From Dehalococcoidales bacterium (GTDB lineage: Bacteria; Chloroflexota; Dehalococcoidia; Dehalococcoidales; UBA3254), in the NCBI GenBank assembly GCA_028718465.1, contig JAQULX010000226.1, positions 1-5,364 on the forward strand: DNA of 5,364 nucleotides, in the 5' to 3' direction. A program made the position numbers and the translations under genes. The notes under the pieces were generated by a model. That model saw only the letters and a program-made list of their open reading frames with translations, searched no databases and was not told the DNA's origin. Below, piece after piece: positions 4,172 through 5,364 of this stretch (position 1 is the first letter of the stretch; every line of letters begins with the position of its first letter).

Positions 4172-5364
4172 CTAATTGCCCTGCACCAGGTAAGAGAGCG
4201 CCCCTCCGATAGTTGACTGACTGCGGAAAGACAACACCAGGTAGATGAACACGTAACCGTCTCCCTGGGTATATATATTGATATCTGCCGAAGTATCTCC
4301 GGTACTCAACTGGTTATAACCCCATTTGATATGGAAGGTATCCAGGTCGATTCCGGCGGCTGCCAGTTCTTCGGACTGGCCGTTTAATACGTTTCGGGGA
4401 TTTTCGCTGGTGTTATTGGTGCAGGTAATCCCGTCCCAGAGTATCCTCTGGGATGCGGCCGATTGCCCCGTGAATCCTACATAATCGTTGGTTAACTGCT
4501 CATCACCCTCACCGACAAAGACAGTAAACTTGGCCACGTCGTCCATCGAGTCCTCACCTTCAATCTGTTCCGGAACAATGAAACCGCTGATCTCGGTAAT
4601 GCTGTTCCCCTGGTTGTTGGGGACCGATTTAAAGGTATCGTAGAGATACAATTGATGGCCCATGGTATCCGGGCTGGAATAGATAATCACCAGCGACCAG
4701 CCGGCGTAGCCGGAATCCGCCAGCCGGCCGGGATTCATAAGGCTCTTTGTATCGGAAAACATATCGCCCACCGTATAACCGCCGTCGCCGTTGCCGTATT
4801 TTACCGGAACGGCATCGGGGTCATAACCATCACTGTAAGTCCTTAGAAGCTCGGTGACGTCCTTGCGGCAGGCAAAGTACCAGCCGTCCGGGGTAACGCC
4901 GCCGGAGAGAGTCTGAGCGACATGAATATCCGACGGGTCGGCCGACAGGGTCTCCGTATGATCGTTGACTGTAAAGGTGACGGTGGAATCAGCGTGAGAT
5001 GCGATGCTGTCATCCGAAATGAGGATATCATCCAGGCGAACGTATTCGCTGATGCCGTCGAAACCATCCAGGTAAAATCTCATTTTAAATTCGCCGGTTG
5101 ACAGATATTCGGACGGAATGGGAACAGAGACGTTAGTACCGGAAGCCGGAACCCGCAGAGGCCAGGTAGTACCGCCGTCATTCGAAAAATCGACGTACAA
5201 CTGGTCCGGATATGTAGCGGTAATTTTGATATTATCGATATAGCAATATCTATCGCTGGAGTAGCTGGTCCCGATTAATTCGAACCTGACGGCAAAATCA
5301 GCGGTGAAATAGGATGGGTCAATGTCAAAAGTCTCCGGTGGAGCCCATGAGGACCAGATCGGAA
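4172..5364 (-). CDS. Large secreted or surface beta-sandwich protein, DUF3344-like C-terminal domain (N-terminus missing)
   Basis: The frame is open from the right edge to the stop at 4172, giving 396 C-terminal residues; the start is off-window. Numbering is from the first complete codon. Two related jelly-roll-like segments lie at about 1-54 and 55-118, each ending in FxxRFxL...(I/L)D(N/D)IxI (23-47 and 92-115). The second also contains YVDFSNDGGTTW (56-67). From about 125 follows a domain resembling DUF3344: a VTELL segment (169-173), GYTVGDMF (195-202), GYAGWSLVIIYSSPD (218-232), LYLYDTF (238-244), GIDLDTF (337-343), DTSADINIYTQGDGY (356-370) and a hydrophobic final strand. That family is best known from archaeal and bacterial extracellular proteins of unknown function. 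The composition is rich in Gly, Asp, Ser and Thr, and low in Lys and Cys, which fits export. No C-terminal anchor or sorting motif is seen. An extracellular role is inferred; the domain name is from memory of the pattern. Confidence 0.65.
   Translation of the reverse strand, partial: PIWSSWAPPETFDIDPSYFTADFAVRFELIGTSYSSDRYCYIDNIKITATYPDQLYVDFSNDGGTTWPLRVPASGTNVSVPIPSEYLSTGEFKMRFYLDGFDGISEYVRLDDILISDDSIASHADSTVTFTVNDHTETLSADPSDIHVAQTLSGGVTPDGWYFACRKDVTELLRTYSDGYDPDAVPVKYGNGDGGYTVGDMFSDTKSLMNPGRLADSGYAGWSLVIIYSSPDTMGHQLYLYDTFKSVPNNQGNSITEISGFIVPEQIEGEDSMDDVAKFTVFVGEGDEQLTNDYVGFTGQSAASQRILWDGITCTNNTSENPRNVLNGQSEELAAAGIDLDTFHIKWGYNQLSTGDTSADINIYTQGDGYVFIYLVLSFRSQSTIGGALSYLVQGN

Noticed and set aside
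4172..5200. Treating the right-hand gene as starting at the TTG at 5200
   Set aside because: The frame remains open through 5364 and the upstream residues form a module related to the one after 5200, so the gene is truncated by the window edge.
1..5364. CRISPR array, tRNA, insertion sequence or defence operon
   Set aside because: No regularly spaced long repeats, tRNA-like fold, transposase reading frame or terminal inverted repeats were seen, and all clear genes fall in metabolic, membrane or surface families.

Overview
The window looks like a stretch of a bacterial chromosome of moderate GC content with ordinary housekeeping and accessory genes. Gene content and protein style (a 72-residue stand-alone NifU C-terminal domain, a PrmA with a TTRLCL-type substrate region, a VTT membrane protein and a GlgC with an RSKASVPFAGKYRLID signature) would fit an anaerobic Chloroflexota lineage such as Dehalococcoidia. 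That placement is only an impression from protein style and was not tested.

Layout, left to right. Positions 1-624 (minus) hold the N-terminal two thirds of prmA, the ribosomal protein L11 methyltransferase, cut by the left edge. A 399-base divergent intergenic region (625-1023) carries a good prmA promoter, a good promoter for the next gene and several short repeats. Three plus-strand genes follow: a NifU-like Fe-S protein (1024-1242), an alpha/beta hydrolase with an intact catalytic triad (about 1359-2015) and a VTT/DedA-like membrane protein (2069-2686). The VTT gene converges on glgC (minus, 2763-4037), which encodes ADP-glucose pyrophosphorylase. Beyond a 134-base gap holding the glgC promoter and a candidate terminator lies the C-terminal 396 residues of an apparently extracellular beta-rich protein (minus, 4172-5364), cut by the right edge.

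How the genes work together: they do not form an evident pathway. PrmA acts on ribosomes, the NifU-like protein on Fe-S cluster delivery and GlgC on glycogen or alpha-glucan synthesis. The hydrolase and VTT protein have no identified substrates. Promoter-like sequences in front of prmA, nifU, the VTT gene and glgC suggest mostly separate transcription units. No defence system, mobile element, CRISPR array, tRNA or rRNA was seen.

The most interesting signals are regulatory: a 15-bp sense-strand RNA stem ending 5 nt before the first plausible ATG of the hydrolase, a VTT promoter that would place transcription start almost on the ATG (leaderless mRNA), and a 24-bp perfect-arm dyad over the predicted glgC transcription start. 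I found no convincing previously undescribed multi-gene system.
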